Assembly: GCF_001315985.1 (NCBI RefSeq)
Contig: NZ_BBBI01000006.1
Location: 90,113 to 154,112 of the forward strand
Length of the DNA: 64,000 nt
Direction of reading: 5' to 3'
From: Vulcanisaeta distributa JCM 11216
Lineage (GTDB): Archaea > Thermoproteota > Thermoprotei > Thermoproteales > Thermocladiaceae
Positions 10,365 to 21,249 of the stretch are shown one piece after another (the first letter of the stretch is position 1; each line of letters begins with the position of its first letter). The notes beneath the pieces are model-generated. The model was not told the DNA's origin and searched no databases. It worked only from the letters and a program-made list of their open reading frames with translations. The position numbers and the translations under genes were made by a program.

Positions 10365-11734
10365 GTGGAGTTAGTAAAATTCCTTAAAGACGTTGAGGAA
10401 TTGCTTGGGAAAGACAACGTCATCAGTGAGGGTCACGGATTATCAGCGTTCAGGAGGGATTGGTGGTCGATACTCATGCTCAGGGAGGTGCTTGGTCATG
10501 ATATTGATGCGCCACCAGCCGTTATTAGGCCTGGAAGTATTGATGAAGTAATTAATGTCGTTAGGCTCGCCAATAAGTACGGCGTGTGCCTCGCTCCATA
10601 CGGCGGTGGGTCTAGTGTTGTTGGTGGTGCTTATCACAACGGTTGTGTCGTGGTTGACATGAGTAGATTAAGTAGGGTCTTGGAATTCAACGAGGAGGAC
10701 TTAACATTAACTGTCGAGGCTGGTGCTAAGGTGGTTGATGTGGAGAGGTGGCTTAATGAGAGAGGTTATACCCTGGATTATCACCCGCAATCATTTCAAT
10801 TACTCACAATAGGTGGTGCAATTGCTCATGGGGGGTACAGGCTCACATAGTATGAGTAATATTGATGAGTTGGTATTGTCACTTGACGTAGTATTACCAA
10901 ATGGTGAGTTAGTAACAGTGGGGGGGCCTGGGAGGTTCGTTAGGGCATCCTGGCCTGACCTTAGAGGCCTATTCATAGGTTCTGACGGTGCGTTTGGTAT
11001 AGTTGTTAGGGCAGTGCTTAGGGTTAAACCGTTGGCTAATTACTACGTTGACCTGGCCTACGTGTTTAAGGACCTTGAGAATGCCATTCGTTTTGCCCGC
11101 GACGTAGTGATCAATGTGCCAGGGCCTCACAGGGTTGTTATTCATGACAAAGAGAGTGGTAGGTTTATGGTTGGTGAGGATGGGGGGTCATAGCCTGATA
11201 AGGGTTAGGTGGTTTAATGAGGACCTAGTCAATGCAGTGAGCGGCATAATTAATGACTTAGCAATTAAGCACGGTGCAGCCAGTGTGGAACCTGAATTAG
11301 TTAGGAGGTGGAGGGATGTCTTTGCTAGGGGTTATGAATCACAATTGATCATGCTTGCCCAATCAGGTCTTTGGGTTGACACCATTGATATGGCGACAAC
11401 ATGGAGCAGATTAGTTAGGCTTCATAATGAGTTGGTGAGTAGGCTTGGATCCATTGATGGTGTTAAACACGTATTCTCAAGGATAACCCACCTATATCTA
11501 AACGGTGCATCCCTCTACAGCGTTGTCGTGTTTAGACAGGATGAGGATTTATACTGGAGGGTTTGGAGAGAGGCCTTTAATGTGGCTAATGGTATTGGCG
11601 CCACCATAAGTCATCACCACGGCACGGGTCTATTGAAGAGGGATTTCGTGAAGATCGAGATGGGAAATCAATGGAAATTACTGAGGAGCATTAAAGGGTT
11701 GCTCGATGAGAATAATATAATGAATAGGGGGTAA
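10365..11734 (+). CDS. FAD-binding GlcD/alkyl-DHAP-synthase-type oxidoreductase; two G6 frame breaks
   Basis: About 456 residues when joined; GTG 10365 is chosen because MELVKFLKDVEELLG aligns with the start of this family. The FAD-binding type 4 domain shows PPAVIRPGSIDEVI, LAPYGGGSSVVGGA, VEAGAKVVDVERWL, IGGAIAHGGTGSHS and GLFIGSDGAFGIV. The C-terminal domain ends with SHHHGTGLLKRDF, the conserved His-rich end of VAO-type flavoproteins. Frame breaks fall exactly on two runs of six G (10830-10835 and 11172-11177); five G in each restores the frame. Such enzymes oxidise 2-hydroxyacids such as glycolate or D-lactate, or act as alkyl-DHAP synthases; the substrate here is open. The enoyl-CoA hydratase gene follows within 20 bases, suggesting one transcript. 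Confidence 0.8.
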
Positions 11735-11752
11735 GTTGATTTGGTGAGTTGG

Positions 11753-12531
11753 ATGATGAGTTATAGGAATATCGTTGTTGAGGAGAGGGGTCGTATCTTC
11801 ATAGTCACCATTAATAGGCCTGAACGTAGGAACGCCATTGACGCCAATACGGCTGAGGAGCTCTATAGGGCCTGGACATACTTCGACAGTAATCCAAGTC
11901 TTTATGTAGGTGTCATAACGGGGGGGGCCGGCGGTAACTTCAGCTCTGGGGCTGACCTTTACGACATTGATAGGTTGATAAACAGGGTGTCTAATTCCGA
12001 GGGGGCCTCTTGGCTTCACTAGGCTTAGGCTCTCCAAGCCTGTCATAGCCGCAATTAGTGGTTACTGCGTGGCTGGTGGTTTGGAAATCGCCCTGTGGGC
12101 CGATATCAGGGTTGCCGATAAAACCGCTAAGTTCGGCTTCCTGGAGAGGAGGTTCGGTGTTCCTCTTGTGGACGGTGGCACACAAAGACTTGCAAAAATT
12201 GTTGGGCTTAGCAGAGCCCTTGACTTAATACTGACTGGACGATTGATAAGCGCCGAGGAGGCTTACCAATGGGGGGGCTTGGTTAATTACTTGGTTGATG
12301 AGGGTAAGGCCCTTGATAAGGCCATTGAGATTGCAGAATTGATAAGTAAGTATCCCCCCCAGGAAACCCTTAGGATGATAGGCTTGCCGTATACGAGGGC
12401 TTGGACAAGCGTTGAGCGAGGGCTTAATCATTGAGATGGAGTATGGATTAAGGTCGATAAGGATGGGTGAAATATACGAGGGTGTGAAACGTTTCAAAGA
12501 AGGAGCAGGAAGGCATGGTAATTTATACTAG
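11753..12531 (+). CDS. Enoyl-CoA hydratase/isomerase family protein; two frame breaks
   Basis: Crotonase-fold enzyme of about 260 residues acting on acyl-CoA thioesters. The pattern VTINRPERRNAID, NFSSGADL (first oxyanion loop), CVAGGLEIALWADIRVA (second) and FGFLERRFGVPLVDGG is diagnostic. The C-terminus after a second break near 12430 reads LIIEMEYGLRSIRMGEIYEGVKRF. The first break is at the G5 run 12001-12005, where four G gives SEGPLGFTRLRLSKPV. Three 7/8-base runs add a residue each at places where the family has none: TGGAGG for TGAGG (11920-11927), WGGLVN for WGLVN (12271-12277), YPPQ for YPQ (12354-12360). A TTG at 11741 is an in-frame alternative start. Confidence 0.82.
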
Positions 12532-12550
12532 ATGAGGAAAAATAGTAGGA

Positions 12551-12560
12551 TTTATTAGTT
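12551..12560 (+). promoter_or_regulatory. TATA-like box for vapBC
   Basis: TTTATTAGTT lies 23-32 bases above the VapB ATG at 12583. It is a weak TATA, but the spacing is right for a leaderless start. Confidence 0.4.
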
Positions 12561-12582
12561 AGTTACTGATTAACTTAGTAAT

Positions 12583-12819
12583 ATGAAGATAAAAGTTACT
12601 AGGAATTTTCAGATAACAATACCCGTTGAAATAAGGGAGAGACTTGGTATTAGGGTTGGTGATTATGTGGATATTACCTATGACGAGAAGGAGAAAGTCA
12701 TTATTATAAGGCCTTACCGTAGGAAATGGACAACTTATGAGTTGGGGAGGAAATTAACGCCTGAGGATATTGAGGAACTGATTGAGGAGATGAACAATGA
12801 GATCACAAATAATTATTGA
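12583..12819 (+). CDS. vapB: AbrB/MazE-type antitoxin (VapB)
   Basis: 78 residues. The N-terminal half is a swapped-hairpin AbrB fold: KVTRNFQITIPVEIRERLGI, then VGDYVDITYDEKEKVIIIRP. The tail EDIEELIEEMNNEI is a helix of the kind that wraps a PIN toxin. It overlaps the toxin gene by 23 bases, so the two are translated together. It should bind the operator in front of itself and neutralise the partner RNase. Confidence 0.85.
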   Translation: MKIKVTRNFQITIPVEIRERLGIRVGDYVDITYDEKEKVIIIRPYRRKWTTYELGRKLTPEDIEELIEEMNNEITNNY

Positions 12820-13204
12820 TACTAATGTTTTAGTTTATGCAACATTTAAGGATAGCGAGTACTATGCCGAGTCATACGATATACTGCAAAGAAGTGATGT
12901 CATAATACCTTATGTTGTCCTCTATGAATACATATGGGTGTTGTTAAAGCTGACCGGGGGGGATTTGGGTATTGTTAAATTGAAATTGAATGAATTGAGG
13001 GACTTCGTAATATTTCATGAGGATCTAGATATAATACATGATGGCTTAGTCTTAATGGAACAGGATAAGGCTCCATATACTATGTTAAATGACTACATAA
13101 TACTATCGGTGGTACTGAGGAGGGGGGGTGCTTATTTAGCTACTTACGATCAAAAACTAAGGAAGATAGCTAATAGGCATGGGGGGGTAGCAGTAATACC
13201 ATAG
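12797..13204 (+). CDS. vapC: PIN-domain toxin (VapC)
   Basis: 135 residues. The PIN acidic set is visible: IIIDTNVLVYA (first Asp), LYEYIW (Glu), then NDYIILSVVLRRGGAYLATYDQKL with the last Asp residues (ND and TYD). VapC toxins are Mg-dependent ribonucleases. Three runs of seven G (12956-12962, 13122-13128, 13181-13187) are all in frame. Each makes a Gly pair (TGGD, RRGGAY, RHGGVAV) where relatives usually have one Gly. Confidence 0.85.
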   Translation: MRSQIIIDTNVLVYATFKDSEYYAESYDILQRSDVIIPYVVLYEYIWVLLKLTGGDLGIVKLKLNELRDFVIFHEDLDIIHDGLVLMEQDKAPYTMLNDYIILSVVLRRGGAYLATYDQKLRKIANRHGGVAVIP

Positions 13205-13246
13205 ACTTTGAATAAACATAACTACATAACTAGTTTCATCTCTAAA

Positions 13247-13630
13247 TTAATGCCTTATTAACATGCGTAAATAATGGCCAATCAATCCACCGAGACTTGA
13301 CAGTGCGAGTGCTACTAATAATGTTATTATTAGGAGTGTTATTGAGCCAATGATGCTGTATGGTAATCCGATTATTGCCGCGGTTACCTCACCGTCATAT
13401 ATCGCGTATGGATTCATGAAAATAACGACTAAGACGCCTATTAACCCGGACACGCCTGTGCAGGTGAGTGCTGATGATGCCTTATTGGCGTTTAGCACGT
13501 AACCAATTATTAACCCTAACACAGCCATTAATAACCAATAACCCATATACGCCAATGCGAATGAAATAACTAGGTTAATGATGAATAGGGTCCAGAAACG
13601 AGTCATGTAGCTCATGGCCATGCCCATCAC
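13247..13630 (-). CDS. Small four-helix membrane protein of unknown function
   Basis: 127 residues with about four hydrophobic segments. These include WTLFIINLVISFALAYMGYW, LLMAVLGLIIGYVL, GLIGVLVVIFM and IGSITLLIITLLVALAL. It starts at ATG 13630, overlapping the last codons of the penicillin-acylase gene by four bases, so it is probably co-translated with it. No family is recognised. It could be an anchor or accessory factor for the exported acylase, but that is only inferred from the overlap. Confidence 0.65.
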   Translation of the reverse strand: MMGMAMSYMTRFWTLFIINLVISFALAYMGYWLLMAVLGLIIGYVLNANKASSALTCTGVSGLIGVLVVIFMNPYAIYDGEVTAAIIGLPYSIIGSITLLIITLLVALALSSLGGLIGHYLRMLIRH

Positions 13631-16248
13631 CCTGGCAATGACGCATTTGGCATGTATAGATAGTAGAAGTATTGCGGTAAGCCGGGCGGTATTAACGTGT
13701 AGTATTGACCAACGAGCCAGTACTCAGTCGTGTCGTTATAAAACGGGCTTAGTGGATTCTCAGAAATACCGCCTGGGTAAACACCAATTCCGCTGAGTGG
13801 ATTTGCCATGTCGACTATTTGGCGCCAGCTTGGGCCCTCATTAGACACTAGGCCATAGGCCGCGTTTATCGTGTTGCAATCACCAGGCGCTGGGAATGGT
13901 CCGATGGACAACGCATTTATACTGAAGAGACTTGTCAACTCCCTGTAATGCACCCTTCCCCCCCAGTACCAGGTTGATGGGTTTGGACCGAGTTCATGCA
14001 TTAACTCCGTTATTGTTTGGTTGAATGCCAGCAACATGACGATTGTGGCATTCCTCTCTTGGCCCGTTAATGGGTCATCAAACCACTGAATGTTTGGGTA
14101 ATTATTGGTCCAGTTGGCTAGGTCCAGCACTAATGGCCCGTGGAATGCCGCGTCTGGTCCTAGGAATAGTGAGAACTGGCCTAAGCCGTCGGCTGGCGTT
14201 ATGTTGTAGTACTGGAACCAGGGCATGAATGTGTCGTTTAGGTAATTCCAAAGCCAGAAGTAGTATATCGTTGCTGCGGCAGAGTTGGTCGTGAAGTCGC
14301 CATTCCAATTCCTCAATAACTCGTATGCCTCGACCTCGATTGGCGTTAGTTGGCTTAGGTGCGTGGATAACGCATTGAGTAGTGGTGGTAGGAATAGGTT
14401 GGTGGAGTAATCATGTACATTGAGTTGTATGGCCTCCATGGATGCGTAGGTTATGTTGCCCTCGTCCTCGAACTGCGATAGTAATGTGTAAATCTCGTCA
14501 GCCCTGAAGCCGCTTTCGAATACCCAACCCACGTAGTACGGGTAGTTGGGTGATACGAGTATTTCATTTGCCGATAATGCGAAGTGCGAAGGCGGGTTTA
14601 ATACGTAGGGCTGGTATTGAGTTGGTATGAAACCGACCCAGTCGTATGACCCATTACCGAGCATGACAGCCCTTGGGTCGCCACCCATGACTATTGGGTA
14701 TAACCCCCCCCAGGCAAATATTCCAATATTGCCGTACCTATCGGCATACGCAAAGTTCTGAATACCGACCTTGAAGTAAGATAGGGCATTGAGGAAGTCC
14801 GAGAGGTTCCTCGCAATGTCGAAGTACAGGAATGTCGCGCCCTCATCTGTTGGGTACATCCCGGTCCAATTCATAACTATAATCACATTACTGTAATTCG
14901 CGATTACCACACCATTGCGTGCAAGGTAGACATTATATGGCACATAACCAACACCCTTAACATAAATCTCCTCATGAATAACCTCAAAGGGTAACCAGGA
15001 ACCATCATAGTAATACTCACCTGGGTGGTCTGGGCTTGTGACCTCCACGTAGTAATAAACCACCTGGGGGGGCTCGGCATCCGTGGCGCCCCAGGCAATG
15101 TATGGGTTATGGCCGAGTATTACACCGGGCACCCCAGGAAAAACGACACCAACGACATTCATGCCGGGCCCAACTAATTGGAACCCAATCCATATGGATG
15201 GCACTGTTGTCGTTAGGTGGGGGGGATCATTCGCCAGAAATGCCTGCCCATTTGGTGATACAGCCACCCAATTATTGCTGCCCTCATCGGTTAAACCTAT
15301 TACTAAGTGCTCGAATGGTTTATGCCAGGTAGGAGTTTACTAACTAATGAGTCTCTGAACGCCGTATCACCCTCAATATAGAACTTTATTGCCTCATCAA
15401 TCGCGTTAAGAAACTCCTGTTTTGTAATGCCGGGAGGCAGTGGATTCAATGAGTATAGGTCTAGGTAGTTCATGTCCCCCCCTGTGGTGTTGTAAATGCC
15501 TGGGTTCCATTCCTTAGGATATACAGGGTATTGAATTGATGATGGGTACGCAGGGTAAAACGCATAAATGACCTGCGGTGGCATTTTAATGAGGGCCACG
15601 GTGAACGGTAATTGATCAGCCGACCCACTCAATGACCACGTGAGCAACTGCTGTATGGCGAAGGTATCCTCCATGGTCCATGGAGGTGGCCTGAATCCAA
15701 GTACCTTAAATATTATTGGTATCCTACTTGGGGGTCAGGGAATTAACATAGGCATTCACGCCAAGTACATAATAATACAGCGCCTCATAGGTGAAGCCCG
15801 ACTTATTCAGTGAGTTTACTATTTCCTGGGTAACCTGCGGCGTTAATAATGTTCTAAAGAACTCATCGCTGGGAAGTACCGATGGACCCAGCATTGATGA
15901 TAGGTTACCCATACTCATCATTGCCATGAAATAAATCTGGGCAAGCCTGTACTCAGCCGTTAGGTAACCCTCCTCATAAAACACTGCCCAGGTCTCGTTG
16001 GAGGCAATCCTAATGAAGCCATCGGGAGTTATACAGACAACAACAGCCGCGGAACTACCATTAAGCGTTATAACACTGCTATGGCAACCAACACTGGAGG
16101 GAGGAGGAACACTACTCCAGATGCCAGTACCTGGGTTAAGAACCTGCCCAAGCGGTGCCATAATACTAATAGGAACACTCATCAAAACCACAACTAAAAC
16201 CAAGCCAACTAACGCTAAGCCAAACTTTACATAAATCGATACAGCCAT
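13627..16248 (-). CDS. Penicillin-acylase-family Ntn hydrolase, exported; two frame breaks
   Basis: About 870 residues over three frame segments. The N-terminus is a membrane/signal helix (FGLALVGLVLVVVLMSVPI). The alpha part has ETWAVFYEEGYLTAEYRLAQ and PPPWTMEDTFAIQQLL. The beta subunit starts with the nucleophile Ser in EGSNNWVAVSPNGQAF, followed by LANDPPHL and GVPGVILGHNPYIAWGATD. The enzyme should self-cleave and hydrolyse amides (penicillins, N-acyl homoserine lactones or other N-acyl amino acids). The first break is the G5 run 15730-15734, where four would read LTPSRIP. The second is near 15320, just before the nucleophile. The C7 on the coding strand (15219-15225) splits the normally invariant NDPHL motif with an extra Pro. 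Confidence 0.85.
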
Positions 16249-16273
16249 ACAATATTTAACGATTAAGGCTAAG

Positions 16274-16284
16274 CTTATAAAAAT
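16274..16284 (-). promoter_or_regulatory. TATA box for the penicillin acylase
   Basis: TTTTTATAAGC on the minus strand, 26-36 bases above ATG 16248. The rest of the 260-base gap up to 16506 is very AT-rich and shows no gene. A TATAATTT at 16482-16489 may serve the divergent MFS gene. Confidence 0.5.
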
Positions 16285-16506
16285 AGAAATTTTATAAAGT
16301 ATGTAAATTATACTATGAAATAAAAAGAAGATATTTAAAAATAAATGCTTTATTACGCCCGATATAATAAATTATATTCAAGTCTTTAATGACCATAATA
16401 TAATGAGTATAAGGACCTTATTTTATTTTTCGTATATTTTATTTATAATTTTATTAATGTCTATTCTTAAATAGGGCATTGCAGTATAATTTGACAGGTG
16501 GGTCAA

Positions 16507-17888
16507 GTGTCAGATAAAGAGCTTAAGCTTGGTGAACTTCGGGCGAGATAGATAGACTTCCCATAAGGCCTTACCCAGTTTCTTGGATGGTCATTATTGG
16601 GCTTGGCTACTTCTTTGCGTTCTATGATATACTCACATTATCATTCGCTATAGTTTCACCCATGGTTCAACAATTAAAAATGACCAGGCTAGAGATAAGT
16701 GAAGCAGTCTCTGCTTCACTGTTTGGTTATATAATTGGTGCCTATTTCGTGGCAACAATAAGCGATTATTGGGGGGGGCGTAGGTGGGGGGGGTTAATAA
16801 CCAACGCCATATTAATTGCCGTTGGTTCCCTTGGTAGTGCCTTATCAACTAATGCCATAGTTTTGATAGTAAGTAGGTTAATAACGGGTATGGGCATTGG
16901 AGCTGAAATAGCTATAATAAATACATACATATCAGAGATAACGCCTGCCCACATTAGAGGCAAGATGGTTCAATTCACATACCTAGCAGGCGCCCTGGGT
17001 TTCGCAGTAACACCATTTATAGCATTTGCCTTGATACCAATATCACCAATAGGCTGGAGGTGGTTATTTGGGCTTGGCGCGCTTGTTGCCGCAGCGATAG
17101 TACCACTAAGATACTTAATGCCGGAAAGCCCCAGGTGGCTTACAATAAAGGGTAAGATCGATGAGGCGGAGAGAGTCGTTAAGATGCTTGAAGATTTTGT
17201 TGAGAGAAGGATTAAGCCATTACCGCCAGTTCCACCGCCACTTCCTGAAAAGGTATTAACGAAGTTTCCAACTGCCGAATTATTCAATAGAAAGTATGGG
17301 CCTAGGCTCATAATGGCTATTCTATTCTGGTTCTTTGATTACATGCTTGCGTATGGCGTGCTTGGGTTTGCGCCATATATTTTCGTGGCTGCAGGTTTTA
17401 CATTCACGACAGCCACATGGTACATAGCACTGGGTAGTGTCGGTTACATAGTTGGTGCCTTGTCCATGGCGCCCATAGCCGATAAGTGGGAGAGGAAATA
17501 CCTTGTTGCATCGGCCTTTAGTATAGCCACGCTCGCGGTGTTCCTATACGCTGTTGCGGTTGCTATACGTTCACCAATAGTACTAACAATAGGCGCATTC
17601 CTAGGCGCCTTCGCAACAGCATTCGCCGTGCCTGCCTATACATATACCGCTGAATTATTCCCAACAAGGGCTAGAGCAAGTGGGTTTGCCCTAGCCGACG
17701 GGGGGGTTGGTCATCTTGGTGGTGCCGTTGTTCCCTTCATAATTTACCTCGTCTTTAATCCATTAAAACCGCTTGGCACCGGTGTGTGGACCTTCGTATT
17801 ACTTGGTATATTTGAGATCATCGCAACATCAATAGTACTCACCGGTCCGAGAACAACTAAATTAAGGCTTGAGCAAGTTTCTGACTGA
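16507..17888 (+). CDS. MFS metabolite transporter (sugar-porter/aromatic-acid type); N-terminal frame break
   Basis: The intact part starts at ATG 16587, but the family-like N-terminus lies upstream. GTG 16507 reads MSDKELKLGELRARIDRLPIRPYPVSWM if one base is restored near 16545. Twelve helices, GIGAEIAIINTYISEITPAHIRG and MPESPRWL place it with the sugar-porter/AAHS group. Motif A is SDYWGGRRWGGL; two runs of eight G (16771-16778 and 16786-16793) each add a Gly to the usual GRR form. It heads a same-strand set of acyl-CoA genes, so a carboxylic acid is a likely substrate (inference). Confidence 0.8.
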
Positions 17889-17899
17889 TGGGGAGTAAT

Positions 17900-18758
17900 A
17901 TGAGGAGTGGTTATGTAATTACAAGGGATGGAACGTCAATATACTACGAAGTTGATGGAGAGGGGGGGAACCATTAATATTAATCGAGGGTTTAGGCTAC
18001 GCTAATTGGATGTGGGTTAGGCAAAGAACGCTTGCTAACTATGTGAAGTTAATAATATATGATAATAGGGGGGGGCTGGATTATCCTCAAGACCTGATAA
18101 ACCATATACCATGGATGATTTTTCAAATGATCTTGAGGATCTCATGAATTATTTATCAATAGACAGGGCGTTTATATGGGGGGGTGTCTCAATGGGTGGT
18201 ATGATAGCTATGCACTTCGCATATAAGAACCCAGGTAGAGTTAGAGGTCTAATTCTTGGCGAGACAAATTTCGGCGTTAAATCATTACCGCCAAGTAAGG
18301 AGGCCCTTGAAGTACTATTGCAACCTCCTAATCCTAGCCTTGATAGAAGGCAGATGCTTATTGAGAGGATGAAGGTGGCATTTTCTAGAAGCTTCTTTGA
18401 GAGGCATAGGGATGAGATTGAGCATATTGTGGATTTGAGGATGAGGTTTGAGGAGGACCCGAAGGCATATAATAATCAATTAGCTGCAGTATTAACATTT
18501 GACTTTAAGGATAAGTTATCGGCAATAACTGTTCCAACGTTGATCGTGACTGGGGGGGATGAGGATTACGTGGTTAATCCCGAGAATTCCCGCATAATGA
18601 ATCAATCAATACCTAATAGTAAACTCGTTATACTTAGAGGGGCAGGGCATTTAGCAATCATCGAGCGTGCCGACGACTATAATAGGTTGGTTCTTAACTT
18701 CATAAATGAGGTTATTAACGGCGCATTTAAACCATCAAAGGAACCCATGGTGATTTAG
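17900..18758 (+). CDS. Alpha/beta hydrolase; two G-run frame breaks
   Basis: About 286 residues. Starts at ATG 17900, 11 bases after the carrier's stop. The pattern MRSGYVITRDGTSIYYEVDGEG, LILIEGLGYANWMW, IIYDNRG, GLSS, PYTMDDFSNDLEDLM is the 3-oxoadipate enol-lactonase/esterase type. The nucleophile elbow is WGGVSMGGM (Ser in the G-x-S-x-G), the acid lies in GGDEDYV and the His in GAGHLAIIE. Frame breaks occur at a G7 (17952-17958) and a G8 (18068-18075). A G7 at 18178-18184 adds a Gly before the elbow. In this operon it may open a lactone or thioester (inference). Confidence 0.78.
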
Positions 18759-18759
18759 A

Positions 18760-20206
18760 ATGCTTGAGAGCTTACTTAGGCATAGGGCTAGAATTGAGGA
18801 TTCAATAGCTATTAAGGTAGGAGATAAATCCTACACATACTCCCAGCTTGAGTCCTTATCGAATAAGGTCGCCTTTGCGCTGCGTAGGCTGGGTGTTAAA
18901 CCTAGTGATAGGGTGGTCACCCTCGTAAAATCGCCATTATACCATGTAGCATTATTTTTTGCGTTAAGGAAAATAGGGGGGGCGGTATTAGTACCCGTAA
19001 ATCCAAGGCTTGGGCAGGACTTCCTAAAATTTGTGATTAATGATGTTAGTCCATCGCTCGTAATAGATGATTACTTCAATGAGGGCGTAAGAATGGATGA
19101 AGTGCTTAAGGAGGCGTACGATGAGTATGGGTATGAGTATAGAATGAACCTTGATGAAATCGCCATGATATTATACACGGGTGGAACCACGGGACCTCCT
19201 AAGGGCGCGATGATCCATGAAGGATCCATACTATGGAACGCCATAATAACAGTGCTGTCATGGGGGGGATTAACAAAAAATGATTGTACCTCGTTTCACT
19301 ACCTCTTTATCATACCGGTGGGTGGAATGTATTAATGATGCCCCCTATTATTAGTTGGTGGACGTGTCGTTTTACCTGAGACCGATAAATTCGATGCCGA
19401 TTGGACAATAGAGACCTTGGCCAGGGAAAAGTGCACAGTATACATGGGCGTGCCAACAATGCTTGATTCCATAAGTAAGTCACCTCTCTTTGATAGGGTT
19501 GACCTTTCTCATGTGCTATTTATAAGTGGTGGTGGACCATTACTGCCAAATGTAGCTAAACGCTTTATTGATAAGGGCTATAGGCTATTTCAGGGCTATG
19601 GGTTGACGGAGGCAGGTCCCAATAACTTTTACATATCGCCGGAACGCTATAAGGATAAACTAATGTCAGTGGGAAAACCCCTTCTCTTTATTGAAATGAG
19701 ACTGTCAAGTGATGGAGAACTATTAATAAAGGGACCCCCCCACGTATTCAAGGGTTATTGGAATAGACCCAGTGAAAAACCATTCACGAGCGATGGTTAT
19801 CTAATGACTGGCGACTTATTCACCGTCGATAATGAAGGCGACTTCTCATTCCTCGATAGAAAGAAGGACATGATTAAGACCGGAGGTGAGAATGTATATT
19901 CAACAGAGGTTGAGGTGGCACTAAAGCAACTACCGTATATAGATGATGCGACCGTGTTTGGGGGGGCCGGATGAACATTGGGGGGGTGAGGCTGTTGTTG
20001 CAATTGTGGTTAAAAAGCCTGGTTTTAAGGTGACTGAGGATGATGTAAAGAAAGATCTTAAGAAAGTCCTGGCATCATATAAAGTACCAAAGCGTATAAT
20101 ATTCGTTAGGGAGATCCCAAAGACACAGATTGGTAAGATTTCAAAAAGGGAGTTACGTGAGAGGTATTTAAGGGATGGCTTTAAAGACGTACTTGATACT
20201 TCGTGA
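18760..20206 (+). CDS. Acyl-CoA synthetase (AMP-forming); two or more frame breaks
   Basis: About 480 residues. Activates a carboxylic acid to its CoA thioester through an acyl-adenylate. Visible motifs: YTGGTTGPPKGAMIHEGS (P-loop A3), YMGVPTMLDSI, FQGYGLTEAGP (A5), YLMTGDLFTVD (A7), DRKKDMIKTGGENVYSTEVE (A8) and KTQIGKISKRELRE with the A10 Lys. The first break is a C5 run (19341-19345); four gives MMPLLLVGGRVVLP. The second is the G7 at 19960-19966. Four other runs are in frame but add a residue: IGGAVL, SWGGLT, KGPPHVF and HWGGEAV. It is two bases from the hydrolase gene and seven from the next gene, so one operon. Confidence 0.85.
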
Positions 20207-20212
20207 TTATTT

Positions 20213-21202
20213 ATGAGGAAGGCTTATATCGTAGATTATGAATTATATATACCAAGTACATACGTTGATTATAAACAATTGGCCCTGGAGACAGGCTTGC
20301 CTGATTGGGTTGTGAGAGATAAACTGGGTATTAGTAGGAAGCCCATTGAGAGGTCATTGTCCGTTTCTGATATGGCGAAGCTCGTTGCTAAAAAATTAAT
20401 GAGCAAGTATGGTAACTTAAAGATTGATTTAGTCGTATATGCAGGTTCTGACTTTAAGGATAAGTACGTATGGGATGTGGCGCCTGATGTAATAGGCCAT
20501 TTGGGCTTAAGTAATGCCTATGGCGTTGACGTATCAATGCAATGCGTTAGCAGTATTGTCGCGCTTGACTTATTGAAACCAAGATTAGCCATAAAGGATG
20601 AGGACTCTTACATATTACTAGTTAGTGCAACAAAGCAGAGCATGATAGTTAATTACAGGGACAAAGCCTCAACATTCATGTATGATTTCTCGGATGGAGC
20701 CGCTGCGGTTTTGTTGAGTAATGTTGATGGAAAGTACGAAGTTCTTGAAAGCTCAATAATAACCGATGGAAGATTCTCTAATGTTGTGCATCAAAGGCTT
20801 GGTGAGAGATTCATAAATGATTATAACCAGGGATATTTACTACAGGTTAATAGGAATGAGGAATTTAACAAGAGCTTTGAGGAGATTTCATTAAGGAATT
20901 TCTTATATGTTATAAAGAATGCCCTGGAGAGAAGTGGCCTTACTATAAATGATGTTGATTATTTTGCAATACTTCATATGAAGAGGTCATTCCATGATAG
21001 AATACTAAAAGAATTAGGCGTGTCTTCTGATAAATCGATTTACCTTGAGAATTACGGTCACATGCAGGCTGTGGACCCATTCTTATCATTATGGTTAGCG
21101 GAACAAAGCGGTAAAGTCAGGAAGGGTAGTATCATAGTTTTGGTTGCGGCGGGAACTGGTTGGACATGGGGGGGTGCCACAGTACTTCAACGCGTTGAAT
21201 AA
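20213..21202 (+). CDS. 3-oxoacyl-ACP synthase III-like thiolase-fold enzyme
   Basis: Intact, 329 residues. The KAS III layout is clear: DVSMQCVSSIVAL (active Cys), AILHMKRSFHDRILKELG (His) and LENYGHMQAVDP (Asn-like position), ending VAAGTGWTWGGATVL. This family does Claisen condensations of acyl-CoA with malonyl or acetyl units, but divergent members also make esters or amides. Its place between an acyl-CoA ligase and an acyl-CoA dehydrogenase suggests it works on the same CoA ester (inference). The G7 run at 21168-21174 makes TWGGATV where TWGATV is usual. Confidence 0.8.
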   Translation: MRKAYIVDYELYIPSTYVDYKQLALETGLPDWVVRDKLGISRKPIERSLSVSDMAKLVAKKLMSKYGNLKIDLVVYAGSDFKDKYVWDVAPDVIGHLGLSNAYGVDVSMQCVSSIVALDLLKPRLAIKDEDSYILLVSATKQSMIVNYRDKASTFMYDFSDGAAAVLLSNVDGKYEVLESSIITDGRFSNVVHQRLGERFINDYNQGYLLQVNRNEEFNKSFEEISLRNFLYVIKNALERSGLTINDVDYFAILHMKRSFHDRILKELGVSSDKSIYLENYGHMQAVDPFLSLWLAEQSGKVRKGSIIVLVAAGTGWTWGGATVLQRVE

Positions 21203-21249
21203 TTTTTCTTGTAAAATTTAAATTGCATTGTTTTATTGATAAATAAAAC

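Noticed and set aside
10830..11177. Programmed ribosomal frameshifting at G6 runs in the FAD oxidase gene
   Set aside because: The same type of break occurs in unrelated genes of many families across the window, with no shared downstream structure. A general tract-length error or process explains it better.
14043..14308. Short open frames on both strands within the penicillin acylase gene
   Set aside because: They lie opposite or out of phase with a well-conserved reading frame and have no family-like content.
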